From positions 1-44,045 of the forward strand of contig PVXE01000036.1 in assembly GCA_014444615.1 (NCBI GenBank): a stretch of 44,045 nucleotides of DNA, given 5' to 3'. A model generated the notes under the pieces. The model saw only the letters and a program-made list of their open reading frames with translations, had not been told where the DNA came from and searched no databases. How positions within the stretch are numbered: position 1 is the first letter of the stretch; every line of letters begins with the position of its first letter. The stretch comes from Tagaea sp. CACIAM 22H2 (GTDB lineage: Bacteria; Pseudomonadota; Alphaproteobacteria; CACIAM-22H2). Below, in pieces: positions 9,481-18,648 of the stretch. The translations under genes were made by a program, and so were the position numbers.

Positions 9481-10511
9481 GAATTCCTCTCGATCAGCGA
9501 CGCATCGCCGTAGCTGAAGAAGCGATACCCCGCCGTGACCGCATGCGCATAGGCCGATTTCATCCGGTCTGTGCCGGCGAAGGCGCAAACCAGCATGAAC
9601 AACGTCGATTTCGGCAAATGGAAATTGGTGAACAACGCATCGGCCACGCGGAATTGGAAGCCCGGCAGGCAGAAAAGCCGCGTTTCGCCGGCCCAGGGCC
9701 GGACTTCGCCATGGATCGATGCGACGGTTTCGAGCACGCGCAACGCCGTCGTGCCCAGCGCCACGACGCGGCGCCCTTCCGCCTTCGCCGCGCGGATGCG
9801 GGCGGCGGTCGCATCGCTCACCTCGCCCCATTCGGCGTGCATCTTGTGGTCTTCGACGTTCTCGACCTTCACCGGCAAGAAGGTCCCCGCCCCGATATGC
9901 AGCGTGACCGAGGCGCGCTCGATCCCGGCGACGTCGAGCGCCGCCAGCAATTCGGGCGTGAAATGCAAACCGGCGGTCGAGGCGGCGACGGCGCCATCCT
10001 TGGCCGCGAATACGGTTTGATAGTTGCGCTCGTCGTCGGCGTCCGGCGTCGCGCGCTTGATATAAGGCGGCAGCGGCATCGCGCCGTATTTCTCCAGTGC
10101 GGCCATCAGTGCAGGACCCGCGACCGAGAAGCGCAGCAGCACATCCTCGTCCTTCGCCTCGACGATCGCGGAAACGCCGGGCGCATAGTCGATCCGGTCG
10201 CCGATCTTCAGGCGCTTCGATCCTTTGGCGAAAGCGCGCCACAGATCTGGGCCTTCCATCTTGTGCAACGTCGTCTCGACGCGCGCCGCACCGCGCGTGC
10301 CCGTCAAGCGCGCTTTCAACACGCGCGTATCGTTGAAGATCAGCAGATCGCCTTTGCGCAGCAATTTGGGCAGATCGCGTATCGTATGGTCGGCAAGCGT
10401 GGCGCCGACATGCAGCAGGCGCGCGGAATCGCGCGGGATCGCGGGCGTTTGCGCGATCCTGTCCGGCGGCAAGTCGAAATCGAAGTCGCTGAGCTTCAAA
10501 CCAGATCCCAT
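9477..10511 (-). CDS. queA: S-adenosylmethionine:tRNA ribosyltransferase-isomerase (QueA)
   Basis: QueA transfers and isomerises the ribosyl part of SAM onto preQ1 in tRNA to give epoxyqueuosine. The 344-residue protein begins [21 protein letters not shown]. It contains the family motifs [47 protein letters not shown] [14 protein letters not shown], and LFCLPGFQF ... [19 protein letters not shown]. The ATG at 10509-10511 is preferred to one ten codons upstream because an AGGA lies five bases before it and the protein then starts at the family position. It overlaps queG by 16 bases. Confidence 0.96.
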   Translation of the reverse strand: MGSGLKLSDFDFDLPPDRIAQTPAIPRDSARLLHVGATLADHTIRDLPKLLRKGDLLIFNDTRVLKARLTGTRGAARVETTLHKMEGPDLWRAFAKGSKRLKIGDRIDYAPGVSAIVEAKDEDVLLRFSVAGPALMAALEKYGAMPLPPYIKRATPDADDERNYQTVFAAKDGAVAASTAGLHFTPELLAALDVAGIERASVTLHIGAGTFLPVKVENVEDHKMHAEWGEVSDATAARIRAAKAEGRRVVALGTTALRVLETVASIHGEVRPWAGETRLFCLPGFQFRVADALFTNFHLPKSTLFMLVCAFAGTDRMKSAYAHAVTAGYRFFSYGDASLIERNS

Positions 10512-11614
10512 TCGGTCCTGACGGCGGCGTCGGTTTCGCAAGAACCGCGGCGCTGCGCAAGGGCCGCGTGTTTCGCGGGATCGAGGCGCTTGAGCGCCCA
10601 GGCCGCCATGGCGCGGACCAGCGGCGACGCATCATCGGTCAACCGCTCCGCGGCCGGGACCAGCGACGCGGATCGCGAGTTTCCGATGGCGATCAGCACG
10701 TTGCGCACGAAGCGGTCGCGGCCCACGCGCTTGATCGGCGATCCGGCGAATTTCGCGCGGAACGCCGCGTCGTCCAGCATTGCCAATTCGGCCAAGGCGG
10801 GGGCTTCCAAATCCGCGCGCGACTTGAATTCGGCGTGACGCGTCGCGGCGGCGAATTTGTTCCACGGGCACACGGCCAAGCAATCGTCGCAGCCATAAAT
10901 GCGATTGCCCATCGCCGCGCGGAATTCCGCGGCGATATGCCCCTTATGCTCGATCGTCAGATACGAGATGCAGCGCCGCGCATCCAAACGATAGGGCGCG
11001 GGGAATGCGTTGGTCGGGCAAATATCGAGGCAGCGGGAACAGCCGCCGCAATGATCGGTTTCGGCTGCGTCGGTATCGAGATCGAGCGTGGTCAGCACCG
11101 TGCCGAGGAACAGCCACGAGCCGAAGCCGCGCGACACGAGATTCGTATGCTTGCCCTGCCAGCCCAACCCCGCCGCCTGCGCCAAGGGTTTTTCGAGCAG
11201 CGGCGCCGTGTCGACGAAAACCCGCGCGTCGCCGCCCTGGGTTTCCACGAGCCAGCGCCCCAGCGCCTTCAAGCGGCGCTTGATCAGGTCGTGATAATCC
11301 TTGTTGCGGGCGTAGACGGAGATCGTGCCCGTTTCGGCGCGGCCCAGATCGTCCAGCGGATCGTGTTCGGGCCCGTAATTGGCGCCGAGCACGATGGCCG
11401 AGCGCGCGGGTTCCCACATCGCCTTCGGGTCGGCCCGGCGCGCGGCGGTTTCCGCCATCCAGCCCATATCGCCGTGATGGCCGGCCGCCAGGAATTGCCG
11501 CAACCCCTCGCGCGCTTGTTCGCTGGACGCGGCGCGCGCGAAGCCGACCGCCTCGAACCCGAGTTCGAGCGCTTTGGCGCGGATTTGGGCCGTCGGTTTA
11601 TCCTGCGATTCCAT
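10496..11614 (-). CDS. queG: epoxyqueuosine reductase (QueG)
   Basis: QueG is the cobalamin- and iron-sulfur-dependent enzyme that reduces epoxyqueuosine to queuosine, the last step. The 372-residue product shows the N-terminal cobalamin-binding part ([22 protein letters not shown]). Two [4Fe-4S] motifs follow ([20 protein letters not shown] and [13 protein letters not shown]), and then a HEAT-like C-terminus ([22 protein letters not shown]). The ATG at 11614 is my choice; another at 11659 is in frame, and neither has a clear ribosome site. The gene is divergent from xdhA and heads the que operon. Confidence 0.94.
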   Translation of the reverse strand: MESQDKPTAQIRAKALELGFEAVGFARAASSEQAREGLRQFLAAGHHGDMGWMAETAARRADPKAMWEPARSAIVLGANYGPEHDPLDDLGRAETGTISVYARNKDYHDLIKRRLKALGRWLVETQGGDARVFVDTAPLLEKPLAQAAGLGWQGKHTNLVSRGFGSWLFLGTVLTTLDLDTDAAETDHCGGCSRCLDICPTNAFPAPYRLDARRCISYLTIEHKGHIAAEFRAAMGNRIYGCDDCLAVCPWNKFAAATRHAEFKSRADLEAPALAELAMLDDAAFRAKFAGSPIKRVGRDRFVRNVLIAIGNSRSASLVPAAERLTDDASPLVRAMAAWALKRLDPAKHAALAQRRGSCETDAAVRTEWDLV

Positions 11615-11698
11615 ATCGGTATAAGGCGGCGGGGGATGCGTTCCGCCCGATTCTTGCATATTCTGGGGCGTCGTTGACCCCCTTCTTGGGAGCCTTGT

Positions 11699-13153
11699 TT
11701 GACCGACCCGATCCGTTTCCTGCTCGGCCGCAAACCCGTGGAAGTGTCCGGCGTGGCGCCGACCACGACCGTGCTGGAATGGCTGCGCGGGGATGGCGGG
11801 CGTTGCGGCACCAAGGAAGGCTGCGCCGAAGGCGATTGCGGGGCCTGCACCGTGGTGCTGGTCGAACGCGGCGCGGACGGCGCGCTTCAATCGCGCTCGG
11901 TCAATTCCTGCATCCAGTTCCTGCCCACGCTCGACGGCAAGCAATTGCTGACCGTCGAGGATTTGAAGGCGGCGGACGGCGCGCTGCATCCCGTGCAGGC
12001 GGCGATGGTCGAAACCCATGGCGCGCAATGCGGCTTCTGCACGCCCGGTTTCGTGATGACGCTCTATCACCTGCACCGGACCTATACGGGGAAGCTGCCG
12101 CCGAGCCGCGAAACGCTCGACCGTGCCTTGGGCGGCAATCTGTGCCGCTGCACGGGCTATCGCCCGATCCTGGAAGCAGGCGCGAAGATGTTCGACACGC
12201 CGGCTTCGCCCGATCCGCGCGACGCGAATGTCGCCAATCTGCTCGCCGCATTCAAACACGATCACGGCTTCGTCTACGAAGCCGGCGGACGGAAGTTCTT
12301 CGCGCCCAGCAATCTCGCCGAGCTCGCCCTCGTGCTGGCCGCGAACCCGGAGGCGCGGCTTCTGTCCGGCGGCACCGATCTGGGCTTGGAGGTCACCAAG
12401 GCGCAGCGCGATTTCCCGGTGCTCGTGTCGCTCAACGAAATCGCCGAGTTGAAGCGTATTGCGCGCACGGCAACGCATCTCGAATTGGGGGCGGGCCTCA
12501 CCTGGACGCAAGCGATGGCGCCGTTGGTCACGACGTTCCCGGCACTCGACGAATTGCTGGCCCGTTTCGCGGGGCCCCCGGTGCGCAATGCTGGCACGAT
12601 CGGCGGCAATATCGCCAACGCCTCGCCCATCGGCGATTCGCCGCCGATGTTCCTCGCTCTCGACGCCGAGCTCGAATTGTTCGGAACGAAAGGCGCGCGG
12701 ATTCTGAAGCTCGCCGATTTCTTCCTCGATTATCGCAAGACGGCACTGACGCCGGGCGAGATCGTCGCTGGCGTGCGCGTGCCACTGCCCCGCGCGGAAA
12801 CGAAGCTCGCAGCCTATAAGGTGTCGAAGCGTTTCGACGACGATATCTCCGCCGTGTGCGGCGTGTTCGCGCTCGATCTCGACGGCGATGTCGTGAAGGC
12901 CGCGCGGCTTGCCTATGGCGGCATGGCGGCGATCCCCAAACGCGCCGCGAAAGCCGAAGCCGCGTTGATCGGGAAGAAATGGACGCTCGATGCCGCCAAC
13001 GCGGCCGGCGCCGCGATCGCGCAGGATTTCGCCCCGCTCAGCGATATGCGCGCCTCGGCCGAATATCGCGCGAAGGTCGCGGCGAATTTGATCGCGCGCT
13101 TCTGGCACGAAACCGCCGGCACGGCCGCGACGCGGGTGGTGCGCTATGGCTGA
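11699..13153 (+). CDS. xdhA: xanthine dehydrogenase small subunit (Fe-S/FAD)
   Basis: The electron-transfer subunit of xanthine dehydrogenase, 484 residues. The N-terminal plant-type [2Fe-2S] domain has C42, C47, C50 and C71. The second [2Fe-2S] helical domain has C111, C114, C149 and C151 (CGFCTPGF, CRCTGYRP). An FAD-binding domain follows with LLSGGTDLGLEVTK and RNAGTIGGNIANASPIGDSPP. Translation starts at a TTG with a GGGAG ribosome site eight bases upstream; no ATG gives the full N-terminus. Electrons from purine oxidation in XdhB pass through the clusters to FAD and then NAD+. It overlaps xdhB by 8 bases. Confidence 0.95.
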   Translation: MTDPIRFLLGRKPVEVSGVAPTTTVLEWLRGDGGRCGTKEGCAEGDCGACTVVLVERGADGALQSRSVNSCIQFLPTLDGKQLLTVEDLKAADGALHPVQAAMVETHGAQCGFCTPGFVMTLYHLHRTYTGKLPPSRETLDRALGGNLCRCTGYRPILEAGAKMFDTPASPDPRDANVANLLAAFKHDHGFVYEAGGRKFFAPSNLAELALVLAANPEARLLSGGTDLGLEVTKAQRDFPVLVSLNEIAELKRIARTATHLELGAGLTWTQAMAPLVTTFPALDELLARFAGPPVRNAGTIGGNIANASPIGDSPPMFLALDAELELFGTKGARILKLADFFLDYRKTALTPGEIVAGVRVPLPRAETKLAAYKVSKRFDDDISAVCGVFALDLDGDVVKAARLAYGGMAAIPKRAAKAEAALIGKKWTLDAANAAGAAIAQDFAPLSDMRASAEYRAKVAANLIARFWHETAGTAATRVVRYG

Positions 13154-15473
13154 ACGCTACGCCCCCGCGATCGCCGCGCCGACCTTCGATCCGATCGGCA
13201 AATCGGCCAAACACGACAGCGCCAAGCTGCATGTGTCGGGCGAGGCCGTCTATGTCGACGACGTGCCGATGCCCAAAGGCGGGCTCGAAACCTATTGCCT
13301 GCTCTCGCCCAAGGCGCATGCCAAGATCGTCTCGATCGATCTGAGCGACGTGCTGAATTCGCCCGGCGTGCATGCGGCGATCTGCAGGAAGGACATTCCC
13401 GGCCGCAACGATGTCGGCCCGATCTTTCCGCACGAGCCGATCCTGGCGAATGGCGTGGTCGAGTATATCGGCCAGCCCATCGTCGCCATCGCGGCCGGTA
13501 ACGTGAAGCTCGCGCGCGCGGCGGCGAAGAAGGCGAAGATCGTCTACGCGGATTTGCCCGCGATCCTGACCATCGACGAAGCGATGGCGCAAAAGGCTTA
13601 CGTCGCCCCGCCCTACAAGATGGAGCGCGGCGACGTCGCCGCCGCGCTCGCCAAGGCGCCGCATCGCCTGAAAGGCGAGTTCGCCAACGGCGCGCAGGAC
13701 CATTTCTATCTCGAAGGCCATATCGCGCTGGCCCATCCGCTCGAGGACGGGCAGATGCGCGTGTTGTCGTCGTCGCAGCACCCGTCGGAAGTGCAGAAAA
13801 TGGTCGCGGGCTGTTTGAACCTGTCCGCGAACCAAGTGACCGTCGAAATGCGCCGCATGGGCGGCGGGTTCGGCGGCAAGGAAACCCAGCCCGCGATTTT
13901 CGCCTGCATCGCGTCGCTGCTCGCCCGGCGCACGGGCCACGCGGTCAAATACCGCGTCGATCGCGACGACGATTTCATGATCTCGGGCAAGCGCCACGAT
14001 TTCCGCGTGCGCTACGAGGTGGGCTTCGACGACGACGGCAATCTGTTGGCGCTCGACATCGAATACGCGGCGCGCGCGGGCCATGTCGCGGATCTGTCGA
14101 CGTCGATCGTCGACCGCGCGCTGTTCCACACGACCAACACCTATTTCATCCCGGCCGTCCGCGCGACCGGCTATCCGTGCAAGACGCATACGCAATCCAA
14201 CACGGCGTTTCGCGGCTTCGGCGGTCCGCAAGGCATTCTGGCGGCCGAACACATTATCGACCGCGTCGCGCGCCATCGTGGCCTCGACCCGCTGGCCGTG
14301 CGGCAACGGAATTTCTATGGCCCTGCACCACGCGCGCAGACGCATTTCGGCCAAACGGTCGAAGATTTCGTCGCCGACAAGATCGTCGCCGATCTGGCGA
14401 AGGACGTGGATTACGACAAGCGCCGCCGGGAAATCGACGCATTCAACGCGGCGAACCCGATCCTGAAAAAAGGCATGGCGCTGTGCGCCATCCAGTTCGG
14501 GATTTCCTTCACCGCGATCCAGTTCAACCAGGCCGGCGCCTTGGTGCATGTCTACAACGACGGCTCGATCTCGCTGAACCATGGCGGCACCGAAATGGGC
14601 CAGGGTCTGCACATCAAGATCGCGCAGATCGTCGCCCATGAATTCGGCGTAGCGCTGGAACGCGTGCGCATCACCGCGACCGACACCGGCAAAGTGCCGA
14701 ATACCTCGGCGACGGCGGCATCGGCGGGCTCCGACCTCAACGGCCAAGCGGCCAAGCGCGCGGCGGCCGAGATCAAGCAGCGCCTCGCGCAATTCGTCGC
14801 CGGGCTGCATGGCGTGTCGGAGGCCGACGTGACCTTCGCCAACGGCATGGTTCACGCCGCCGGAAAGTCGATGAAGTTCGAGGAAGCCGTATGGCGCGCC
14901 TATAACGCGCGCGTGTCGCTGTCGGCGACCGGCTTCTACGCCACGCCCAAAATTCATTGGGATCGCGCCAAGGCCTGGGGCCGCCCGTTCTTCTATTTCG
15001 CCTACGGGGCCGCCTATTGCGAGGCGACGATCGACACGCTGACCGGCGAATACAAGATCGACCGCGCCGAAATTCTGCACGACACCGGCCGGTCGTTGAA
15101 TCCGGCAGTCGATCTGGGCCAGGTCGAAGGCGGTTTCATCCAAGGCATGGGCTGGGTGACAAGCGAGGAAATCTGGTTCGACAAGGTCGGCCGTCTGCGC
15201 ACCCATGCGCCCTCGACCTATAAAATTCCGATCGCGCGCGATATGCCCGCGCAGTTCCGCGCGCGGCTGTGGGCGCCGGCGGAAAACGTCGAGGAGACGG
15301 TGCATAAATCGAAGGCCGTCGGCGAGCCGCCGCTCACACTCGCCGCCGCCCCGTTCCTCGCCTTGCAGGATGCGTGTGCGGCCGCCGTCCCCGGCCGCTA
15401 TCCGCTGCTGGTCGCCCCGGCCACGCCCGAGCGCGTGCTGAGCGCGATCGACGCGGCGAAGGCGGGCGCATGA
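13146..15473 (+). CDS. xdhB: xanthine dehydrogenase molybdopterin subunit
   Basis: The catalytic subunit, 775 residues, hydroxylates hypoxanthine and xanthine to urate at a molybdenum cofactor. Family motifs occur in order: GRNDVGPIFPHEPI, GQPIVAIAA, FYLEGHIALA, the cofactor-binding RMGGGFGGKET (about residue 240), TAFRGFGGPQG (about 352), NHGGTEMGQGLHIKIAQI (about 480), TSATAASAGSDLNG, and VGEPPLTLA (about 725), whose Glu is the catalytic base. The set of residues is complete, so an active enzyme is expected. It overlaps xdhA by 8 bases and xdhC as ATGA, which implies a translationally coupled trio. Confidence 0.96.
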   Translation: MAERYAPAIAAPTFDPIGKSAKHDSAKLHVSGEAVYVDDVPMPKGGLETYCLLSPKAHAKIVSIDLSDVLNSPGVHAAICRKDIPGRNDVGPIFPHEPILANGVVEYIGQPIVAIAAGNVKLARAAAKKAKIVYADLPAILTIDEAMAQKAYVAPPYKMERGDVAAALAKAPHRLKGEFANGAQDHFYLEGHIALAHPLEDGQMRVLSSSQHPSEVQKMVAGCLNLSANQVTVEMRRMGGGFGGKETQPAIFACIASLLARRTGHAVKYRVDRDDDFMISGKRHDFRVRYEVGFDDDGNLLALDIEYAARAGHVADLSTSIVDRALFHTTNTYFIPAVRATGYPCKTHTQSNTAFRGFGGPQGILAAEHIIDRVARHRGLDPLAVRQRNFYGPAPRAQTHFGQTVEDFVADKIVADLAKDVDYDKRRREIDAFNAANPILKKGMALCAIQFGISFTAIQFNQAGALVHVYNDGSISLNHGGTEMGQGLHIKIAQIVAHEFGVALERVRITATDTGKVPNTSATAASAGSDLNGQAAKRAAAEIKQRLAQFVAGLHGVSEADVTFANGMVHAAGKSMKFEEAVWRAYNARVSLSATGFYATPKIHWDRAKAWGRPFFYFAYGAAYCEATIDTLTGEYKIDRAEILHDTGRSLNPAVDLGQVEGGFIQGMGWVTSEEIWFDKVGRLRTHAPSTYKIPIARDMPAQFRARLWAPAENVEETVHKSKAVGEPPLTLAAAPFLALQDACAAAVPGRYPLLVAPATPERVLSAIDAAKAGA

Positions 15474-16273
15474 CCGGCGAATTCCTGCCGCTGCCGTCCG
15501 AAGATTGGCTGGGCGCGTTAACGCGCCACCGCCAGGCGGGCACGGCTTGCGCGCTCGTCACCGTGCTGAGCGTCGAAGGCTCAAGCCCGCGCGAAGCCGG
15601 GACCAAAATGCTGGTCGATGCGCAAGGGCAAGTCGGCTCGATCGGCGGCGGGCATTTGGAGATGAAGGCGATCGAGATCGCGCGCGATCTGATCGAGAAG
15701 CGCGCGACCGCCCCGCATGTCGAACGTTTCGCGCTCGGGCCCAAGCTCGGCCAATGCTGCGGTGGCGCGGTTACATTGTCTATCGAACCCTTCGCCGCAC
15801 CCGAATTCCAGGTCTGGATCTTTGGTGCTGGCCATGTCGGCAAGGCGCTGGTGCATCACTTGGCGGGACTGCCCTGGCGGGTGACGCTGGTCGACGGGCG
15901 GCCCGAGCAATTTCCCGCCTTGCTGCCCGCGAACGCCGTGCGCCGGGTCGAGGAATTCGCCGAAGACGCCGCGAAGGACGTGCCGCCGGGTGCCGCCGCC
16001 CTCGTCATGACGCATAGCCACAATCTCGATCTCGCGATCGTGGAGCGCCTGCTCACGCGCGGCGATTTGGGTTTCGTGGGTTTGATCGGCTCGGCCAGCA
16101 AACGCGCAAGGTTCGAAGCGCGCCTCGCGGCGAAGGGGATCGATGGTTCGTCCCTCGTCTGCCCGATCGGCGACGAAGGAATCGCGGACAAGCATCCGCA
16201 CGCGATCGCGATCGCGGCGGCGGCACAGCTGCTGCGCGTGCGCGCCGCCGCGACGCGATTGGTCGCGGTTTAG
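15470..16273 (+). CDS. xdhC: xanthine dehydrogenase accessory protein XdhC
   Basis: XdhC binds molybdenum cofactor, promotes its sulfuration and inserts it into XdhB; it is not part of the final enzyme. The 267-residue protein has the N-terminal XdhC/CoxI domain (ALVTVLSVEGSSPREAGTKM, GSIGGGHLEMKAIEIA), the conserved LGQCCGGAVTLSIE, and a C-terminal Rossmann domain (VWIFGAGHVGKALVHHLAG). Near the end are GLIGSASKRARFEARLAAKG and CPIGDEGIADKHPHAIAIA. The ATG at 15470 overlaps the xdhB stop as ATGA. Its TAG stop interlocks by 4 bases with the convergent ridA-like gene. Confidence 0.95.
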   Translation: MTGEFLPLPSEDWLGALTRHRQAGTACALVTVLSVEGSSPREAGTKMLVDAQGQVGSIGGGHLEMKAIEIARDLIEKRATAPHVERFALGPKLGQCCGGAVTLSIEPFAAPEFQVWIFGAGHVGKALVHHLAGLPWRVTLVDGRPEQFPALLPANAVRRVEEFAEDAAKDVPPGAAALVMTHSHNLDLAIVERLLTRGDLGFVGLIGSASKRARFEARLAAKGIDGSSLVCPIGDEGIADKHPHAIAIAAAAQLLRVRAAATRLVAV

Positions 16274-16617
16274 ATCGCCGCGATCACGGCGATTTCGACC
16301 CAATATTGCGGCCCGGCGAGGCTCGCCTGCACGGTCGCGCGCGCGGGCGTGTTGCCCTGGCTGACCCAGCCGTCCCACACCGAGTTCATGTCGGCGAAGT
16401 GGCGGATATCCGGCAGCCAGATCGTCGCCGACAGAAGCTTGGTCTTGTCGGTGCCGGCGGCGGCGAGCAACTCGTCGATCTGCGCCAGGATCTGCTGGGT
16501 CTGCTTCTTCACGTCGGGCACGGGATCGGCGGCCACCTGGCCCGCGACATAGACGGTCGAGCCGTGGACGACGGCCTGGCTCATACGCGGGCCCGGCTTG
16601 ATGCGCTGGATGGTCAT
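16270..16617 (-). CDS. RidA/YjgF/L-PSP family protein
   Basis: A 115-residue chorismate-mutase-fold protein of the Rid superfamily. Such proteins form trimers and hydrolyse reactive enamines/imines or related intermediates. It begins MTIQRIKPGPRMSQAVVHG, has VYVAGQVAADP, and carries the C-terminal signature PARATVQASLAGPQYWVEI with the arginine that salt-bridges substrate carboxylates in active RidA. The ATG at 16617 has GGGAG eight bases upstream; an upstream in-frame start is less typical. It lies downstream of the orphan ABC permease. Members close to degradation operons (Rid5-7, RutC-like) often detoxify pathway intermediates, so a link to purine or amine catabolism is possible but inferred. 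Confidence 0.9.
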   Translation of the reverse strand: MTIQRIKPGPRMSQAVVHGSTVYVAGQVAADPVPDVKKQTQQILAQIDELLAAAGTDKTKLLSATIWLPDIRHFADMNSVWDGWVSQGNTPARATVQASLAGPQYWVEIAVIAAI

Positions 16618-16640
16618 TCTTGGTTCTCCCAAACGGATTA

Positions 16641-16668
16641 GGGCCGCGACCTTCGCAAGTCGCGGCCC
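16641..16668 (-). other. intercistronic GC hairpin between permease and RidA-like gene
   Basis: A perfect 10-base inverted repeat (GGGCCGCGAC at 16641-16650 with GTCGCGGCCC at 16659-16668) with an 8-base loop. On the minus strand it is followed by TAATCCGTTTG rather than a clean T-run, so it is at most a weak terminator. An mRNA-stability or partial-termination element is more likely. Confidence 0.6.
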
Positions 16669-16695
16669 CGAAATCCAGCCTTTTGGCGGGAGGAC

Positions 16696-17466
16696 TTACG
16701 TACCTTCCTGGCCGCGCGTCGCCCAGCCGGTGAAGTGCTGCTCGAGCGCCACGGTGACGCCGTACATGATGACGCCCATCACCGCGATGACCATCAGCCC
16801 GGCGAAGACGAGCGGCACGTCGAAGCGCGACGACGCGGCGATCATGAGGTAGCCGATCCCTTCGTTCGACGCGACCGTTTCGGCGACGACCGAGCCCACG
16901 AAAGCGAGCGTGATTGCGACCTTCAGCGACGCGAAGAAATAGGGCAGCGAGCGCGGAATGCCGACCTTCCACAGAATTTGAAGTTTGCGCGCGCCCAGCG
17001 AGCGCATCACGTCGCGCATTTCGGGCTCGATGGTGGCGAGACCCGTCGCGACGTTCACCGCGATCGGCAGGAAGGCGATCATGAACGCCGTCAGCACCGC
17101 GGGCACGGCGCCGATGCCGAACCAGATGACCAGGACGGGCACGACCGCGACTTTGGGGATCGAGTTGAAGCCGATCAGCACCGGGTAGAGCCCCGCATAG
17201 ACGACGCGCGACGCGCCGATGGCAAGCCCCAGGAACAGCCCGACAACGACCGCGATGGCGAAGCCGCCCATCGTGGTCGTGAGGGTGAAGGCCGCGTTGC
17301 TCCAGATCGGGCCCCAGCGCAGAAGCAGCGTCGACCAGATCACCGACGGGCGCGGCAGAATGAAGGGCGGAATGTTGAAGGCCACGCACGCCATTTCCCA
17401 GAACAGGAACAGGCCGACCACGGTGGCGATCGGCGTGACGTAGACGATCATTTTGTCGCGATTCAT
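16696..17466 (-). CDS. ABC transporter permease, NitT/TauT/SsuC family
   Basis: A 256-residue inner-membrane permease with about six hydrophobic segments. The EAA loop is EPEMRDVMRSLGARKLQILW followed by KVGIPRSLPYFFASLKVA. The motif SVVAETVASNEGIGYLM near the end is typical of the SsuC/TauC/NrtB and ThiX/RibX group, which import sulfonates, nitrate, taurine or pyrimidine-like compounds. No matching ATPase or binding protein is encoded next to it, which is unusual for this class. The location beside xdhABC makes a nucleobase or nitrogen substrate conceivable, but that is inference. Confidence 0.88.
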   Translation of the reverse strand: MNRDKMIVYVTPIATVVGLFLFWEMACVAFNIPPFILPRPSVIWSTLLLRWGPIWSNAAFTLTTTMGGFAIAVVVGLFLGLAIGASRVVYAGLYPVLIGFNSIPKVAVVPVLVIWFGIGAVPAVLTAFMIAFLPIAVNVATGLATIEPEMRDVMRSLGARKLQILWKVGIPRSLPYFFASLKVAITLAFVGSVVAETVASNEGIGYLMIAASSRFDVPLVFAGLMVIAVMGVIMYGVTVALEQHFTGWATRGQEGT

Positions 17467-17529
17467 GAGGGTCCGGACCTGCTGGGGTTGCTATCGTTGC
17501 CCCCGGTCTTGCAACCGTCATTCCAGCAA

Positions 17530-17561
17530 TTGAATACAATCAAGTTATTGATTTTATTGAA
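17530..17561. promoter_or_regulatory. 32-base imperfect palindrome, operator-like, in AT-rich divergent intergenic region
   Basis: The 186-base gap between the divergent permease (start 17466) and glycosyltransferase (start 17653) contains an AT-rich block in otherwise GC-rich DNA. Within it, 12 of 16 symmetric base pairs of a 32-base dyad match; the core is AATCAA-gtta-TTGATT (17538-17553). This is the form expected of a binding site for a dimeric regulator. A second small dyad, GCCTA-TTTTT-TAGGC, lies at about 17578-17592. I could not place convincing -35/-10 boxes. Confidence 0.55.
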
Positions 17562-17652
17562 GCTGGATATGCTCATGCCTATTTTTTAGGCTGATTGCTC
17601 GGGTGCTGCCAAGACTCTTGGAGGCGGCCCCCAAACCGGCTAGCAAGGCGCC

Positions 17653-18648
17653 ATGAGCCCGAGTTTGATCGCGATTCTTCTGGCCGGCCTCGCCGGCTAT
17701 GCCGGCGCCGAGGCGATGGCCCGCTTTCGCGTGCTGGTCGACACACCCAACGAACGCTCGTCGCACAAGCAGCCCACGCCGCGCGGCGGCGGGATCGGAT
17801 TGGTAATCGGCACGCTGGCGGGCGGTGCGGTGATCGCCGCCCCCACGCCAGAATTGATCGGGCTTGCGACCGGGGCGGCGATCGCGGCGATCGCGGGCCT
17901 TGCCGACGACCGCAAGGCGCAAGGCGCCTTCGTCAAGTTCGGTGCGCAATTCCTGGCGGCGTTCGTCGCGATGGGATCGGGACTTGTTTTCGATCGCGTC
18001 GCCTTGCCGGTGTTCGGCGTGGTCGAACTCGGGCTCGCGGGCACGGCGATCACGCTGCTGTGGTTCGTGGGCCTGACCAACGCCTATAATTTCATGGACG
18101 GGCTGGACGGGCTCGCCGGCGCCACCGGCACCGTCGCCGCCATCTTCCTGGGCCTTGCCGCGTTGATGATGGGCTTGGACGGCACGGCGAAACTCGCTTT
18201 CGTGCTGGCGGCCGCGTGTTTCGGTTTCCTGATCGTCAACAAGCCGCCCGCGCGCGTGTTCATGGGCGATGTGGGCTCGCAATTCCTGGGCTTTGCCTTC
18301 GCGGGGCTTGGCGTGCTTGCCGCGCGCGACGATTCCAGCGGCCTCGCCTTCTGGCTTGTGCCGCTGCTGCTGCTCCATTTCCTGTTCGATACGATCTTCA
18401 CCGCCGCGCGCCGCGCGCTGGCGGGCGAGAACGTGCTCGCCGCCCATCGCACGCATCTCTATCAGCGCTTGAACCAAGCCGGGTTCGCGCATGGCCGCGT
18501 GGCGTTGTTCCTCGCGGCCATGGCGGCGATCCAGGGCAATGCGGCGCTGTGGCTGGGCCAAGCGCCGTGGCCCGCCTTGCTCGCACCCTTCCTGTTGCAG
18601 CTCGTCTACGCCTACTGGGTGACGGGCCGCGGCCGGTCAGGCGTGTGA
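17653..18648 (+). CDS. polyprenyl-phosphate sugar-1-phosphate transferase (GT family 4, WecA/WbpL-like)
   Basis: A polytopic membrane enzyme of 331 residues with about ten hydrophobic helices. It would start glycan assembly by moving a HexNAc-1-phosphate from UDP-sugar to undecaprenyl phosphate. Family motifs are DTPNERSSHKQPTPRGGG near residue 31, GLADDRK (the Mg-binding DD), NAYNFMDGLDGLAG, FMGDVGSQFLG, and a final AHRTHLYQRL loop. The HRTHLYQ form points to the WbpL/WbcO branch (O-antigen or capsule initiation) rather than MraY, and no mur genes are nearby. It stands alone, and its end overlaps the convergent amidase by 12 bases. Confidence 0.9.
   Translation: MSPSLIAILLAGLAGYAGAEAMARFRVLVDTPNERSSHKQPTPRGGGIGLVIGTLAGGAVIAAPTPELIGLATGAAIAAIAGLADDRKAQGAFVKFGAQFLAAFVAMGSGLVFDRVALPVFGVVELGLAGTAITLLWFVGLTNAYNFMDGLDGLAGATGTVAAIFLGLAALMMGLDGTAKLAFVLAAACFGFLIVNKPPARVFMGDVGSQFLGFAFAGLGVLAARDDSSGLAFWLVPLLLLHFLFDTIFTAARRALAGENVLAAHRTHLYQRLNQAGFAHGRVALFLAAMAAIQGNAALWLGQAPWPALLAPFLLQLVYAYWVTGRGRSGV

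Noticed and set aside
8353..10635. Apparent 760-residue fusion ending in Tgt
   Set aside because: The upstream half is queA and queG read in the wrong frame. The real tgt begins at the GTG at 9480, with a ribosome site and a GTGA overlap.
13038..15305. 755-codon open frame on the minus strand opposite xdhB
   Set aside because: It is a complement shadow of a fully motif-supported xdhB, with Arg/His/Gly-rich composition and no recognisable domain.
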